Shown here in pieces: positions 13,961-26,843 of a stretch of 64,000 nt of DNA. Numbering within the stretch: position 1 is the first letter of the stretch; every line of letters begins with the position of its first letter. The DNA comes from Favolaschia claudopus (taxonomy: Eukaryota > Basidiomycota > Agaricomycetes > Agaricales > Mycenaceae): assembly GCA_037176885.1 (NCBI GenBank), contig JAWWNJ010000017.1, positions 1,302,001 through 1,366,000 of the forward strand, given 5' to 3'. Below the pieces are notes generated by a model, which was given only the letters and a program-made list of their open reading frames with translations, was not told where the DNA came from and ran no database searches. A program made the translations under genes and the position numbers.

Positions 13961-15790
13961 ACTTATTCTTGGAACAATGGGAGCCCTGGGACCTGGGACA
14001 CGCATTTCTTTGGGGATGCAGGGTCAAAATAAAGGAATTGTGAGTCGCTTCCATTCGATATACCTCGAGGCCGCATTGTCTGCGTCCTCCCCTTTGATGA
14101 TTTCCAGTGGCGTCGCCAGAATCCTTCCACGTCCCTCGATCGCCTGCGCAAGCCGCCAAAATTTCAGGCTATTCAATGTGGTATAGACGCTCGCCGCGGG
14201 ATCCTCACAGCTTGGTTCGTTTGGTTCGTCTGAGCTGTGGAGGCTATCAGAAGTGGGCCGTCGGGATTCAACCGGGAATCAAGTTGAATTTTTTTGGGGA
14301 TCAAGCCACGGTCTGGCATTCCTTCGCACCTGGCGTGGAGTCTATCCCTCCGATAGAAGTATAGTGTCGACATAAAGTTGACGCTGCTGTCTCGCTCAAG
14401 GTAGAGAGTTGCAGAATCAACCTAGTTCCCCGTTCAACCAGAGTGAATCAACTTGCCGCGAGAGGGAAACATTCGCAATCCGACACCACAGCAAAAGGTT
14501 CAGATCTCGGTAAATGGCTGTCCCATCATTCCAATGAGACTCTGAATACGACGCTGGATCTGAAAAGAACATATCTTAACCAGGCAAGCGACCAATTTAT
14601 GTTCACCGTTGCGGATGTCCACATTGCAAGCAGATATAAATAACTTTTCCAATAATTTTCTCCGCTAGCAGCGGCGGCCTAAACTCTTGATGCGTCCGCA
14701 TGGCCGCGATACAGCTTTGACCATGACCTTTCCCGTCATCCCGAAAGCAATCCCTGTATATTCTACGCTGGCAAGTATTTTGGACTGCACGGTCCGAAAT
14801 CAAACCGTTGGTTTTCCGAGGAGTCCCATCGATATTCAGAGAAGTCAAAACTCCCTTGCTCTGAAACTTCGGCTTCAAGCAGTGCCTGTGGGTGATATAG
14901 GAACCCTCGGTTTCCCTTCATTCAATTCAGGCACTCAGGTCTGTTCTGCCCTCTCACGAAACAATCCATACCGAACTTGAATTTCCTCGATCAGAGATTC
15001 TTGAATCTCGCTAAGACTCGGGCTCCCTTCTCAACAACTTGAAACAATAATTGCATTTGCAACCATCTTCTCATCGCGATCTTTCCCCCACGACCGTGAA
15101 AGCTCAAAATTCCTTCCGTCTAATAAGTAACTCCACCAACTGTCCCGATTTGGTAACACTACCGTCTCTATCCTAATTAGGGAAAAACTGAAATAGTGAT
15201 CAGAAAAAACGAAAGTCTGACGCCACTAAACCAGATACATTCGGTTGACACAGCGAGAAGGCCTGTTCGATTGGGAACGTGAAAGAAACGGTATTCGCAT
15301 GGCAACGCGCCTGAACGTGGACTCGGACACGTTGCGCCATTCAAGTTACTTACTTCCTTCGACTCGGGTTGTCGTCAGATTTGGAGAACTAACCTTAGGC
15401 ATCCGATTGCAGTAAGGTCAGGAGCAAAGTAAACTGAAGATACGCTATGTCTATTCTCAAGCAAGGTATACACGAATGCAATGCTAAATACATCAAGAAA
15501 ACCAACTACAAGTGGAAGAAGTAGTTAAATACATCATGTATGTTAGTAAGTAGGCAACGAACAAAATTCGACGAGTGTAAATATCGTACCACTTCGATCC
15601 TCCACATAGTACTCCGCGGGTCATCAACACTTTCCCTTCCCTGCCCTACCTCACTCAGCATGAGAAAAGGCAAATCGCAATCCGCCTAAGCCAGACGGGA
15701 GGTCATCTCGCAAACAAGAAACAGAAGAAACGCAGCAACAAGCGAGTCGCCCCAAGAAAAGCAACACAATCCACGAATGCGAATGCAAAC
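13961..15790. other. Intergenic region, no gene seen
   Basis: Only short unrelated open frames occur on both strands (for example 14107-14364 and 14687-14980). None has a motif or a splice-consistent partner. The stretch may contain the lost 5' flank of the LINE insertion, but nothing recognisable remains. Confidence 0.4.
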
Positions 15791-16380
15791 TCAACCAGGC
15801 CCGCCGCCCCTCCCGCGCCCCCCGCGTGGCCTTCCTCTAGGTCGTTTAGCCTGCCCGCCACCGTCCTCGTCGCCACCGTTGTGATCGCCTGCACCAGGAC
15901 CATTAACGTTAGTGCCTAGTCAGTCGTAATTCATATAATTAGCCATTAGTCAGATTAAGAACTACGTCGCGAAGGCAAGAAAAACACTCACTATTCGTAG
16001 CCCTCCGCCGCTTCGTCGTCGTCCCACCGTGCCCCACATTAACAGGAGATCCAGCCCCACCTACGCCGGCTGTCCGCCGCTCGGCAAGATATCTTCCGAA
16101 GAACGTAAGTATTATTAAAGTAACGGCAAGGTGAGAGAGTGAGAGGGAGACGATGTGGGGATGGGATGCAGGAAAGATGAAAGTAGATGTGATAAAGAAG
16201 ACAGAAACAAGGAAGGATGAAATTGGGTAACAGGCGATGAGGGAGAACAGGGGAGGAAAGAAGAGGGCACAGATAGGATAGATACGGAAGAAGAAAGGGA
16301 AATAGCGAAGAAGAATCAAGCGCAAGAGAAGAAAGGCGGCATGGTTCAGAGGCAGACCATCTCATACCCTTCACGTGCAT
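15791..16380 (-). CDS. Small basic protein with AT-hook-like motif (tentative, three exons)
   Basis: A tentative minus-strand gene: exons 16380..16368, 16069..15992 and 15915..15791. The phases join exactly (13, 78 and 125 nt) to give 71 residues. The C-terminus reads QAKRPRGRPRGGRGRGGGPG and then stops. KRPRGRPRG resembles an AT-hook (core GRP flanked by basic residues), which binds the minor groove of AT-rich DNA, so a nuclear chromatin-associated role is possible. Intron 2 (76 bp, GTGAGT...TAG) is convincing. Intron 1 would be 298 bp, long for this genome, so the first exon is uncertain and the middle exon may instead extend upstream in its open frame (RYLAERRTAGVGG). No paralog lies in the window. 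Confidence 0.4.
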
Positions 16381-18380
16381 GACCTGGCAACCCTCCCAAC
16401 CTCAGTAGGAGGACAGGAGCAAAGAAAGATGCGGCGGCGCCGCAATTGCGGCGGAGGTGGCGGCGGGGTCAACGTCACAGCCGACACTCTGAGCTTACCC
16501 CACACGCAATGGCAGCGAGCGTCGCCGCAAGCATACAACTCAGAAGTCAGAAGTCAGAAGCAAGCAAGGCGTGTACGGTGGCAACGGTGCACCCAAGACC
16601 CGATCCGTCGGGGGTAAAACGGCCGACGGGTCTCAAAAGAAGAAAGAACGAGCAACGCAGCGCTCGCTCCTTCCCAATCCGCTTCGCTTCCCATTCTCAT
16701 CCTCCTGCCCCGGACCCCGCACCATCATTATCATCAGCACCAGCATCACCTGAGCTTACGCCAAACCCAAACCGCTTGCTCGCACTGCGATTATCGAGTC
16801 ACGATGGGATTCGATTCCCAGTGATCACGGAGGCACGCGCACTCACGGAAGTCGGGAAGGGATGCAGGCAGGGCAACGGGAGAACGAAAGAAAGAACGAA
16901 AGATGAAGTAAAAGTCGGGGAACAAAGCGAAGGGAAGGAGAAAGATAGAGATATAGATATCGACATACATGGATCAAGTCACCGACGAGCGAGCGAGCCA
17001 GCTCGCTCGTCCATCGCGACGAAGATCTCCGGGCTCGGGCTCTAGAATGCCTGCTCTCTAGTAAATAGATAGCGAGAGAGTCAGGAGGGGGATGCGGGAT
17101 GCGAACAGATAGCTAGTCCCGACGCGGGGCCGCAGATCCGCGCAACATGATTGATGGCGAGCGAGCAGGCTGGACGCGATGCGAAGGGGACGGGCCAGAG
17201 AGCGTCCATCCCCCTCCGCATCAACTATCTTGACCTTGACATCAAGATGCGAGAGCCTAGGGAGAAGCTTGCGCTGCCAGTACTCCGGTCCGGAAGGTCA
17301 GATCGACCAGAAGCGAATGCAAAGGAAGAGGAATGCGGGCATCCACGGTCGTTCTGCATGTCACCGCACGCAAGTCAGCGGACTTCCGGTGATGAGTCGG
17401 CGCGATAACGCCATAACGCGCTACACATTCGCGCTAACAACAAGCCAGCACCAGCATTACTCCAGACCCCATCACCATCCTACCAACTAACACTGCGCCT
17501 AGAAAACAGAAAAGATACGGGCATTTTCGGTCTAGCCAGGGATCGCATAACCGTGAAATCGCCACAGGCACAAGCTCCGCGACGTAGATGATGATGATGA
17601 TGCCGGAGGCAGACCAGCAAGCCAAGATTCACCCTGTCACCGCACCATCCCGGACCCAGTTGAGCACTACGATAACGATTATGTATGTACCGCCGCACGT
17701 TCGCGAGCAACATCGTAATAGCCCGGGCAGGCAACGGGGTGGTGGGGAGGTTTCCCAGCAATGCAGATTCCGCACGCGGCATGCGCACAGCGGATTCTAA
17801 ACGAGCCTCCAGCGTCGTCGCGTGCGATGCCCAACACAAGACAGAAAGAACGGAAACGGAAAGACAGCAGAGCAACCGCGCTGGCCCGGCTCGGATAGAA
17901 GAGGATGCGAGTCCGAAACCCGGGTCGAACCGCAAGTGCGGGGTAAGATACGCACGCAGACCACCCATACCAAATGCATCCGCAAGGGCCAAGGTATCGA
18001 CCGGTCAAGTTATTCCAGAAAACGTCCAATATCGATGCATAGCATCGTACGAGAGATGCTCTCGTTTCTTCGGACGCAGAATACGCGGCAAGGCAGCAAA
18101 GACGCCGGACCCGACGAGCGTATGCATGGATATCCCCCGACCAGATCTATCAAGAAGACCTCAAGCCCGAACTGGGCCGTACCAAGCATTGTTCTCGTAG
18201 AACATGATACGATACGGTGCGGGGAAGGTGGGGTACCGACACGGTCAGGCTCGGGCCCTCGCCAAGAGCGGCCAGGAACAGGCAAGGAAAAGAAAAAACA
18301 CCGGATCGGAAATGCAAGATAAAGCAGCAAAAAGGAAACCAAACACGTGTGGAAGAGGGAGAGGGGCATGGAAAGAAAAC
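16381..18380. other. GC-rich intergenic region, no convincing gene
   Basis: An open frame at 16446-17045 (+) and several overlapping frames between 17151 and 18543 exist, but they are compositionally driven (Arg/Ser/Ala-rich) with no domain or splice support. Simple repeats include a GATGATGATGATGATG run near 17588. The region separates two minus-strand genes and probably includes the promoter of the AT-hook candidate. Confidence 0.4.
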
Positions 18381-19238
18381 TCACCCAGCACCCTTGCCGT
18401 CCAGGGTTTCCTGTAAAGTAGGCAGCGGGGGTTGGCCTAGATCTGCGCGGAGGCGGTCGACGTCGGCCTAGGAGCACAGATAGATAATACAGACAGGCCA
18501 AAGGGAAGTAGATGTACCTTCGCAGCCCTATACTCCCCCTCACTCAGCTGCGTGATCTTATTCCGCAGCTGGGTGCGTTCACGCTCCATGGTGTTTTCGA
18601 GGAGGTCGGCTTGATTGCGGTCTTCGTTGACTTGGGCGAGGCATTCAATGAGGCGTTGGCGTTCGGATTCGAGTCTACCAAATAGTCGGTCAGTGTTAAT
18701 CCGGGTGACGAATTGAAGACAGAGTAAAAGTAGTTAAGACGCACTTATTCTTCTGCTCACGGATATCTTGCATGGCGCGATTTTTCTGCTCCAGCGAGGC
18801 GTGTGCGGAGAGGATGTGTGCGGTGTGGAGTTGGAGGGTTAGTGCGTGTTTCCTGCAGCAGTAAAAGAAGGTTCCAGCGATGCTTCAATCAGAAAGCGAC
18901 AACAATGCGCACTTGAGTTCTGCAGTCTTGGCAAGCTGGACTAGGTCCTTCGTCCAATTTCCTTGCGCCACAATCGCCGGCTGAGTCTGAGTCTGGCTTT
19001 GGCTTTGGCTTTGACTTGGTCCCGCTGTAGCATTCGGCGGTAAACTCGCATGGGGCGCCGCCGCCGAGGTCGACGCTACCGGTTGTGGCTTCTGCTGCTG
19101 CTGCTGCTGGGGACGTTTAGCCTGCGCTGGGAGCGGCGTCGCTTTATGCTGCGTATCGCGCGGGGAAACGGTGGCGGGCTGGGCGGTATAGTGGACATAT
19201 TGAGGAGGTGGGCGGTGCAAGCCCGCCGCCGCCGACAT
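18381..19238 (-). CDS. Coiled-coil protein with polyQ/low-complexity N-terminus
   Basis: I do not recognise a named family. The minus-strand gene has four exons: 19238..18913, 18852..18745, 18674..18518 and 18467..18381. Introns are 60, 70 and 50 bp, all GT-AG, and the phases close to a 225-residue protein. The N-terminal third (about residues 1-90) is Pro/Gln/Ser-rich, with a QQQQQQ run and a repeated SQSQSQSQTQTQ tract. The rest is a predicted helical coiled coil: WTKDLVQLAKTAELK, then HTAHILSAHASLEQKNRAMQ, LESERQRLIECLAQVNEDRN and ENTMERERTQLRNKITQLS, ending near RLRADLGQPPLPTLQETL. The last codons run directly into a stop at 18381-18383. Such architecture suits a scaffold or cytoskeletal adaptor, but that is inference. 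Confidence 0.75.
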
Positions 19239-22182
19239 TATGTTTTTTTTGCGCGGAACTGGGACTGGTGGAGCTAATGGCGAGGCGCGGGTGGTTGGGG
19301 GTCGGTGGTAGTACAGGGTGGCAGGAGGTCCTAGGAGGAGGTGAATGTGTGGTTGTTTGGCTGGGGCTTTGATGTTGAAGTTGAACAGCTTTGACCTGCA
19401 ACCGCCATGCCGGGTAACAGCCCTGCGGTCCCTGCCTCGACTACTACCGAAAAACTTCGCGTTCTTCTGATCCCTTGTTCTCGAGACACTGGCACTGTCT
19501 TCTAGACTGACACTATTGTTCCAACTTCGCAGAATTTCGAATTGCTGTCAGTGTCGAGCATGTTTGCTGTGAATTGGCGCGATGAACCAGCTCACAAACC
19601 AGCCCTCACTGTCTGCATCGTGTCTGGCCTGGCGGTTCTCTTTCAACCTCAACTCGCATCGTTTTATCCCGAAACCATGTTCACCTCTTCAATAATGAAA
19701 CTCCAGCAGTGTACTCAGGCTTGGACTCATTCTACTGGCAGGTACCTCTCTGGGCTTGAATATCTAGCCACTTCTGCAACTCGCATTGTGCCAGCAAGTG
19801 GCAGATATCATTCGAGTCGCTTGCCTAGGACGACTTTACCATTTTCAACGTTAACTGCCTTCGGACCGCTTGCTCGCGAGCCTGTTCTCTCCAGTCAATT
19901 ATTCACTCAGCGAGCTACGCTTCGAATTATCCCCCACTTCGGCTCATCTGATACCACTTCTGTACGACTCATCGCTTCCACAGGATCGACGTCCAGTTTG
20001 TCTACCCAGTCTCCATTCCTTCCCGTTTACAGACAGTATCCTACCTACCCCACTTCCTCCTCCTTGGCCGAACGATATATATTATACATCTTCTTCCCTT
20101 TGGCGACTTTCATCAAGCAACTGCCCTCCCCCGCTCCTCACATGACTCCGTGATTCAATCATCCTGTACGCTCGTCAACGTTCCTGGTCAACATCACGAC
20201 AGCCATCCCTTGTCTGCACTCCGAGTTCCCATAACCCTACTCTCGTTCCCCGCTGCCAAACCCGCCCTATATCTTCTTTTCGCTCAAATTTTATATCGAC
20301 TAGCGACGGAGCAACAACATCCATCAAACACTAGTACTATCAGATCAACACGGTTCACAACCAGACCTCTCAATGCATACCGACACACATATTCGCGTTT
20401 AATCCCTGGACCCTCGATCGCCTCGCCGCCACAGCTGCTCGTTAAAACAGCAACCATAGCCCTAATCCGACTCATCCACCTATTCGAACACCGAACCGAT
20501 GAAACCTCTCACACCACTCCCAGCCAACGTCCGATCACAGCATCTACTTACTTGTCTTGTCTGTACGTCCCATCAAGCTCATCCACATCGCACAGAACGC
20601 CACGCAGTTCACCAACCCACTCAATTCATCCTCCATTGAATCTAACATCCAAAGCAACCAAGATCGACGTCTAGGTTGGGTTGGTAATCCGTTCACCTAC
20701 CGTTCAGTTACATACAGTATACGCAGCAACCGACCAGCCAACTAGCAGTCGAGGCACTCGCCTTCCTCATCGGCATACAACAACATATATGATACATCCA
20801 AGTTCTCATTAATCACCCGCCTAGCCTAGCGACTCTCATCAAGCAACTCCATTCCTACCCGTTCAAAATTCAAGCATCAATCACCCATGCAACCCAACAA
20901 CCTCGTCGATAATAGCGTGTACACCCTCTGGATCAATTACCTATCGACGTTCGCAATTTGAAAGCCAATCAGGTACGCTAACTACACTTCCGTTGATCCA
21001 CGCCCCCCCCTCCCGATCACTTCTCAATTTCCGGTCAATGATATATATTAATGATACTCTCCCTAGATCTGAGTGTCATCCCATCTTCACTCGTTTCAAT
21101 TGTCCCGGCCGCCGACGTTGTACGACTACCGTGATTAAAAACAGTCACGACTGGATCATTGAACAAACACACCTCTCGTCAACAACGAACCGAACAAATC
21201 TCCTAAGTACCACGCGCAGCGCGCTCATACTTACTTCTTCAAAGTTCAGAATCTCCAGAAATCTCGAATTAGGCGCTCAGGCAGTCGGCAGCCGGCACTC
21301 TGTGTCATCGTTTTTGAATAATGCCCTGATTCTTCGCACGGTTCAAATTCCGTGCCGAACCACATTGAGTAATTTTTCGTCTATGGGGAGTTGCCGTCTT
21401 TGCTACTCTCTCCGAGTCAAAGACTGATTGCGATTCCGACAGGGTGAAAAAGGAAAACCCTGAATTGGAATCACTTGAACATGTTCAATGAGATTACTCA
21501 GGTACCTATAGCTAGGTTTTGCTCATGTCGTTTCCGGTCCCGAGCTCACATCACCGCATGAAAAACCAAAGGCGTTGAGAAAGTGGACACAAGTTTACCT
21601 AAAGATGCGCGCGTTTACGCAAAGAAGATTATGGGCGCTGTTTTTGGAAATTGGGACTGCCCCCTCGAAATCCTGGCGTTGTGGTCTGCTTCTCCTGCTT
21701 CAAGAATTGTTGAGTTGCAAAACAAGTATCCTGGGTCAGTGATTGTTTTCTTTTATATTCAGCTGGACTCAAACGGCGACTTTGCGAGTCCTGCCAGGTC
21801 CTGCCCCAGAAAGCTTGGCACAACGTCAGAATTTTGATGGAAAATCTTTGATGCAACCACGACTGCCGATCGATCAACAATTTTCGACTCGGACATGTCC
21901 ACCGTCAGGAGTCGAAAAAACATGGGCACAACGCCCTCCAAAGACCCCACTCACGCCAGAAAGGAAAGGCTCTCAAAGCTCTACATACTCCTGCGCGTTA
22001 ATCTTTGGCTGCCTTCGTTCAGCATATCTTTCAAAGCATCGCGATTCGTTGAACATTTATTATGACTCAAAAATCGCGTGCTCCTCGCATGCTCCCACAG
22101 ATAACGGAGGAACTGCTCCGAAACAGCGCGTACGATGATTCGCGTTACGGGCGCTCATCAAAATCATTCCTCATCGACATGC
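19239..22182. other. Intergenic region, no supported gene
   Basis: A 203-codon open frame at 19542-20153 (+) and a 174-codon frame at 20150-20674 (+) are Ser/Thr/Leu-rich and C/T-biased, with no domain and no splice partner, so I treat them as chance frames. The left end contains the promoter side of the coiled-coil gene (start 19238). Confidence 0.4.
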
Positions 22183-22190
22183 TATATAAA
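22183..22190 (+). promoter_or_regulatory. TATA box of the membrane-protein gene
   Basis: TATATAAA lies about 140 bp upstream of the predicted ATG at 22330 and is followed by a C/T-rich leader. Position and sequence fit a core promoter. Confidence 0.5.
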
Positions 22191-22329
22191 GCAGCGAGCA
22201 AGTCTTCCCTTGTTCCCTTGGTGTTCGTTTCTCTCCTTGAAGGCGCTCTTTTTCTCTCCCTGCAAGGCAGGCCGTTTTTCTGAAGCTTCCGTTTCTTTCC
22301 TTGGTTTCCTTTTTTCTACGCTGGTCAAG

Positions 22330-24499
22330 ATGGTCAAGCCAAGCTTCTCCTCTGCTCTACTCGTTCTTTTTGCCCTTTTGACATTTAGCGGTGAGTACTT
22401 GGCCTATCATTGCCATCCACAAATTGGCGGTTCACTCATGATTACGATGGGATTCAGTTTCCGCGCGATCTGTCCCCCGTCAAACTTCCAGCACAAGCAC
22501 CTCCAGCCGGAACTCAACGACCTCGAGCACCTCAAGCCGGAACGCGACGACTTCGAGCTCCTCGTCTAAGAAGGATGATCCCTGCGCTACGCTCTGTGAC
22601 CGAGCTGCAACAGTGCTTGAAACCGTGAGCTTCATCGAAATCTGAATATTCAACCATGCACACATCCGCATTACAGGCATGCCCCAACGGCCAAGCCGAC
22701 AAGAACCCAGTCCCCTGTGGATGCATCAACACGTTCTCAACTGCTCAAGAGAAATGCTCGCGTTGCCGGCTTTCATATTCGGATAGCGAGGCCGAACTCG
22801 CGCGGGATGCGGCCGAGACGAAGGACACGTTCACCAGTCAGTTCATCCCCTTCAATATTCTGAAGGCGTCTGACCATTTCATTGGTGACATATATATAAT
22901 ACAGCATTCCGGTCTCTGTGCATCAAGGCTGGCGCATCCATCCGGAACATCGATGTCGACGACATCGACTTAGCCAAGACTCTTACAGCGAGCTCTGCGG
23001 TGACCACGGTGCAGATCGAAACGCCGTTCTCCATTTTCGATGAGAGCTTCCCGAACTTTATAACTGCGGTGTGCATCAACGTACGTATCTTGAATATGTT
23101 GCGTAGTCTGAATCAACGCCTCACGAGTTCTCATATCTAGCCTGACACCATTACCGCGTACGTCGCGCAGGAGTTCTCTTGCCGTGTACACAATCTTACC
23201 TTAATTCTCCAATCTTTCCAGTAAGCAGTGTATTATAGGAGGTATCAACTGGATCCGCTGCCCTAACGGAGATGTTGCGGGACTCTTGGTTCGAGTCGCT
23301 GGTGCGTCTCAAAAACCTTCTTTAGCTTTGAAATAATCATTCATCCACTCCTCCCTACCAGCGTACCTAGCGAATCTACTCCTCGGAATCATCATCATGT
23401 TCTCGCCAGCCGAATCCGCCACCGCAGTCTGGACGCAAACTCCTCACCGTGTACTCCCTCCTCATCAGCGGTCTCATCGCCATCGGAAGCAGTAGCCTCT
23501 CGCGTTTCCACTCGTCATTGACTATCTTCCTGGTCATGTCTCCTCTGGTATGCTCCTCTCCATTCGGATACCTTGTCAGAAATTCAACATTCGGTCTACC
23601 AGTCCTCCACCCTGGTAGTGTACGCGATCCTAGGCTTCTGTGGCCGCAAACACCGGCTGGACAACATCCTGTCTGGACGACGAGAGCACCTCCTCCCCCG
23701 ACTCCTCGTCATCGCCTACGCCGTACTCTCGCTTTTCATCGTCATCTACAACAGCGCCGCCAGCACCTCGCACTTCTCGCCCAACCCCTGCGAAGGTGAA
23801 GACGCCTACACTTCAGCAGCGGCAGTGTTTGCGAACCTGCTTTTCGTTCCTTACGCCGGTCTTGTTGGGGTCCTGCTCGTCATCAATCTCTTCGTGCAGA
23901 GCGGCGGAGCAAGCGGCATTTTTGTGGTGTATGCGCTGCTGGCCTTGGCTCCGTTCATCATCATCATGTGCACTTTGATCTACACGCTCATCAAGCAAAA
24001 AGTCTTGCTGTCGAGGGAGTTCCGCATGCAGCCTAACCGGTGGAAGATCTGGGTGACCTGGTATGTCATGTTTTCTTCCTCAACCATAAAGTTCTAATCT
24101 GTTTTAGGGACGTCATCGGGGAACAATACCCATTCTTCCACTTCTGCGGCGTGTTCTTGGTGCCCATGATCTACTGGGTCATCTTCAACGAACTGCAGAC
24201 CTTCGGAACGCCAGACAATATCTTCGCCGTCTCTTTCGGCCAGGTTCGTTCGTTGTTGCAATGCAACCTCCTTATAATACTCATTCGTCTCTACGCAGAT
24301 CCTGGCTCTCTTCGTTATCCTCCCGCCACTCTGGCAGGTCATCCACATGGCTCCCGGTGCTTGGAAATGGTTCTTGAACTTGTCGATAATCTGTGCTATG
24401 ACCGGACGGCCGCGGGCGGCTCCGGGAATAACCCGCATCGACACGCTCGAGGAGGGTATGGTACCCGAGAAGCCAGCATCCGAGCCAGTGCGGTTCTGA
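22330..24499 (+). CDS. Polytopic membrane protein with secreted Cys-rich domain (ten exons, 1-nt frameshift)
   Basis: An uncharacterised fungal membrane protein. Exons: 22330-22390, 22458-22624, 22677-22836, 22905-23080, 23141-23157, 23222-23301, 23362-23547, 23603-24060, 24108-24243 and 24299-24499. All introns are GT-AG and 47-68 bp. The start gives a signal peptide (hydrophobic ALLVLFALLTF), then a Ser/Thr/Asn-rich stretch and a cysteine-rich ectodomain (DPCATLCDRA, ETACPNGQ, VPCGCINTF, EKCSRC, SLCIKAG). About seven or eight transmembrane helices follow, including NLLLGIIIMF, LLISGLIAIGSS, YAILGFCGR, LLPRLLVIAYAVLSLFIVI and FCGVFLVPMIYWVIFNEL. The cytosolic tail ends at a TGA (24497-24499). 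Exon 7 is one base too long: the frame breaks near 23436-23440 (ACGCAAACTCC), and removing one A restores a 546-residue product. A surface-sensing or cell-wall role is possible but unproven. Confidence 0.8.
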
Positions 24500-26835
24500 G
24501 GCTTTGTATGATAATCGTTCTCCGGATGCAATCTATTTAGAGAGCTTGGAAAATAAAACGCTGCGAAGTTTGACTCCTACGGTTTCACTTGATCAATTCA
24601 AGTCTGAGTCAACTCGAACCGCTCGCTCGAATTAGAGAATTCAACCATCGTTCAGGTGATTTTGTGCAAGGGAGCTGTAAGTCTTATTTTACATAAGATG
24701 TGCACACCGGGGCTGCGAAAGTAGAAGCATCGTTGTCCACGCACGAGAGAATCCATTGAGTCTATTAATATCTCGTTGAAATCAACCGTTTCGAATGGAA
24801 GAGTGAGGAAGGATTGCCACTAACAGCTCCAGGTAGGCGCACGAGACTCGTTCTACAGAAACTGACAGCTTCTGGTCTCCATAACGCAGATTTGAACAAC
24901 GAAGCTGTATGCAATTGGAACAGGCAAAATTGAAAAGAATTGAACCACAGTCATGCCACCGAGCGAATCAGGAAAGACTAGAAGCAGTAAGTCATGTCAG
25001 TCCTTGAAATTACTCTGATTGTGAGTGCATGTCTGGCGGACAGTATGAATTTCACATTGACTTCGATTTTAGGTTGAGAGAATGTAAATCTAGTTGAATC
25101 ATTGGACATTCAGTAACGAGTTCAATGGCGGGATACGTTCGCCGTACATACGTACCTGCGCCACAAAGCTCGAGGCGCTGACTTCGTGGAGTCATTAAAA
25201 TACCCTGGATCTGTATAACTGTATAGCGGGAGGAGCTGTGGCCTATACCATCAAAATGTAAACATTCTCAATGAAGCACACCCCTATGACAGGAAATTTG
25301 AAAGAGACTCACGGACATTGGAGTTGAGCCCTCCGGGCTTCGGTTCAGAACCTTCTCTCGAAAGAATGAATTACTTGAATGAATCGGGGTCACCTGAAGA
25401 TTCTGGATGCTTTGCTTCTAACGCTCGGATTCGTTTGCGGAAAGGTTGCTTGGGTTGGGTTGGAGTCGTTCGATTGCATGGCCAGCGAGTGATGGAAGAA
25501 ATATCAGGTCATTTGGAATGACACTAGGAATGTCATGGACGAGGAGGAGGATCTGACAACCACCCAGAACGCAATGTGAGATACAGTTCGACAGGCGGAT
25601 AAACCCGCTCGGAAAGCGCCGATGCAAATCGAACGATTGTTGTCCTGAAATTCAGAATCTGGCCTGATACTTGATGCACGTCGGTCGACGGCAGGCCAAG
25701 CTGAGAAGATTCTCATTTAAATATCGATATCGGCCCATACCGTGCTCAAGGAAACCAGAAGGATAAGCAGCGAGCATGCCAATTGCAACAGCCAAGCGGA
25801 AAACCAAGTGGGTTGAAATCAAGGACCAGAGTTGGGGTTGAGTTCAAGTTGCCAAAGAGTCCCCGAGAACGGGGGATCAGCTACTAGTAGATCTAGCATG
25901 GGGGTTTAAGTAACATTCCACCTCCATCGAACAAATCATTCCTCGGCCAGACGCTTACTTGTACGTATCTCGAGAATCTCATAGACCGGTGAAGCGAAAA
26001 GAGCGCGTACTTGATTCACCGGGGCGCTGATTTCGGGCTTCGAGTCGCCTGCGCAATCCGTAATATGCCATTGTCAATGCAAAAAGTCAACATATTCAAT
26101 TAAACAAACAAACGAACGTAACTTACCTGCAGCCTGCCGTTCCTGTGCTCCGAACGAGCCGTCAGACTGAGGCAGCGAGTGAACGAGCGAGCAAATGAAT
26201 TATTCGACGATCGCGAGCTGCGATTCCGAGACGAGCTGTCGTCGAAGGTCTATCGAATCGTCGAATGATACAGATCTGGCGGTATCCAGCAATCATTCAG
26301 ATTCTTGCGGATGCACAAGTCACTCCTTGTAGTCTCCTTGTATTCTTGAAGGACGGTATTCGCTACGCGCCTGTCGGACTGCGCGGAATGGCATCGGCTG
26401 CTGCGAATCGACGAATGAGTGAATCGCAGTATAAGTCACGCTGTACTTATCGATTGCGGCTCGCCCTGGCTCGCCTACGCCTCCCCACGCGCTGTTAGTT
26501 GGCTTGCAAGGTCCATCCGACAAAGATTTCCGATGTAAAGTAAGTTCCGTCTTGTCTCTTGAATCTTGATGCAATGTCCGCTACGGCTACGCGCGCATCG
26601 GACACTGGCAATTCACCTCGGTTCCTCGTATAAAACGCGCTAGAACAGTGCTAGAACACACCGCCCGCCCGTAACCGGCGGTAAGTGCTTAGTGTACGCG
26701 GTCGTAGCTGGGGACAACACGGTCAGGCACCAACCTTCGTGCGAAGAAAATATCCGGCGACTCAACGAATCCCGTTGACCGGAACAAGTTCGCGGAGCCA
26801 ATTGACCGGCCCGCTGATCTCGGATTTTAGATTCC
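24500..26835. other. Intergenic region, no gene seen
   Basis: Between the membrane-protein gene and the MITE only short, unrelated open frames are present. No domain, tRNA or paired repeat was recognised. Confidence 0.4.
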
Positions 26836-26843
26836 CACACGCC

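Noticed and set aside
16446..17045. 199-codon frame on the + strand
   Set aside because: Composition-driven Arg/Ser/Glu-rich sequence with no homology I recognise and no splice context.
19542..20674. Two consecutive frames of 203 and 174 codons (+)
   Set aside because: Ser/Thr/Leu-rich, in C/T-biased DNA, with no motif; insufficient for a gene call.
21335..21365. tRNA T-arm-like hairpin (CACGG-TTCAAATT-CCGTG)
   Set aside because: The loop is one base too long and no A-box, anticodon arm or acceptor stem can be placed around it.
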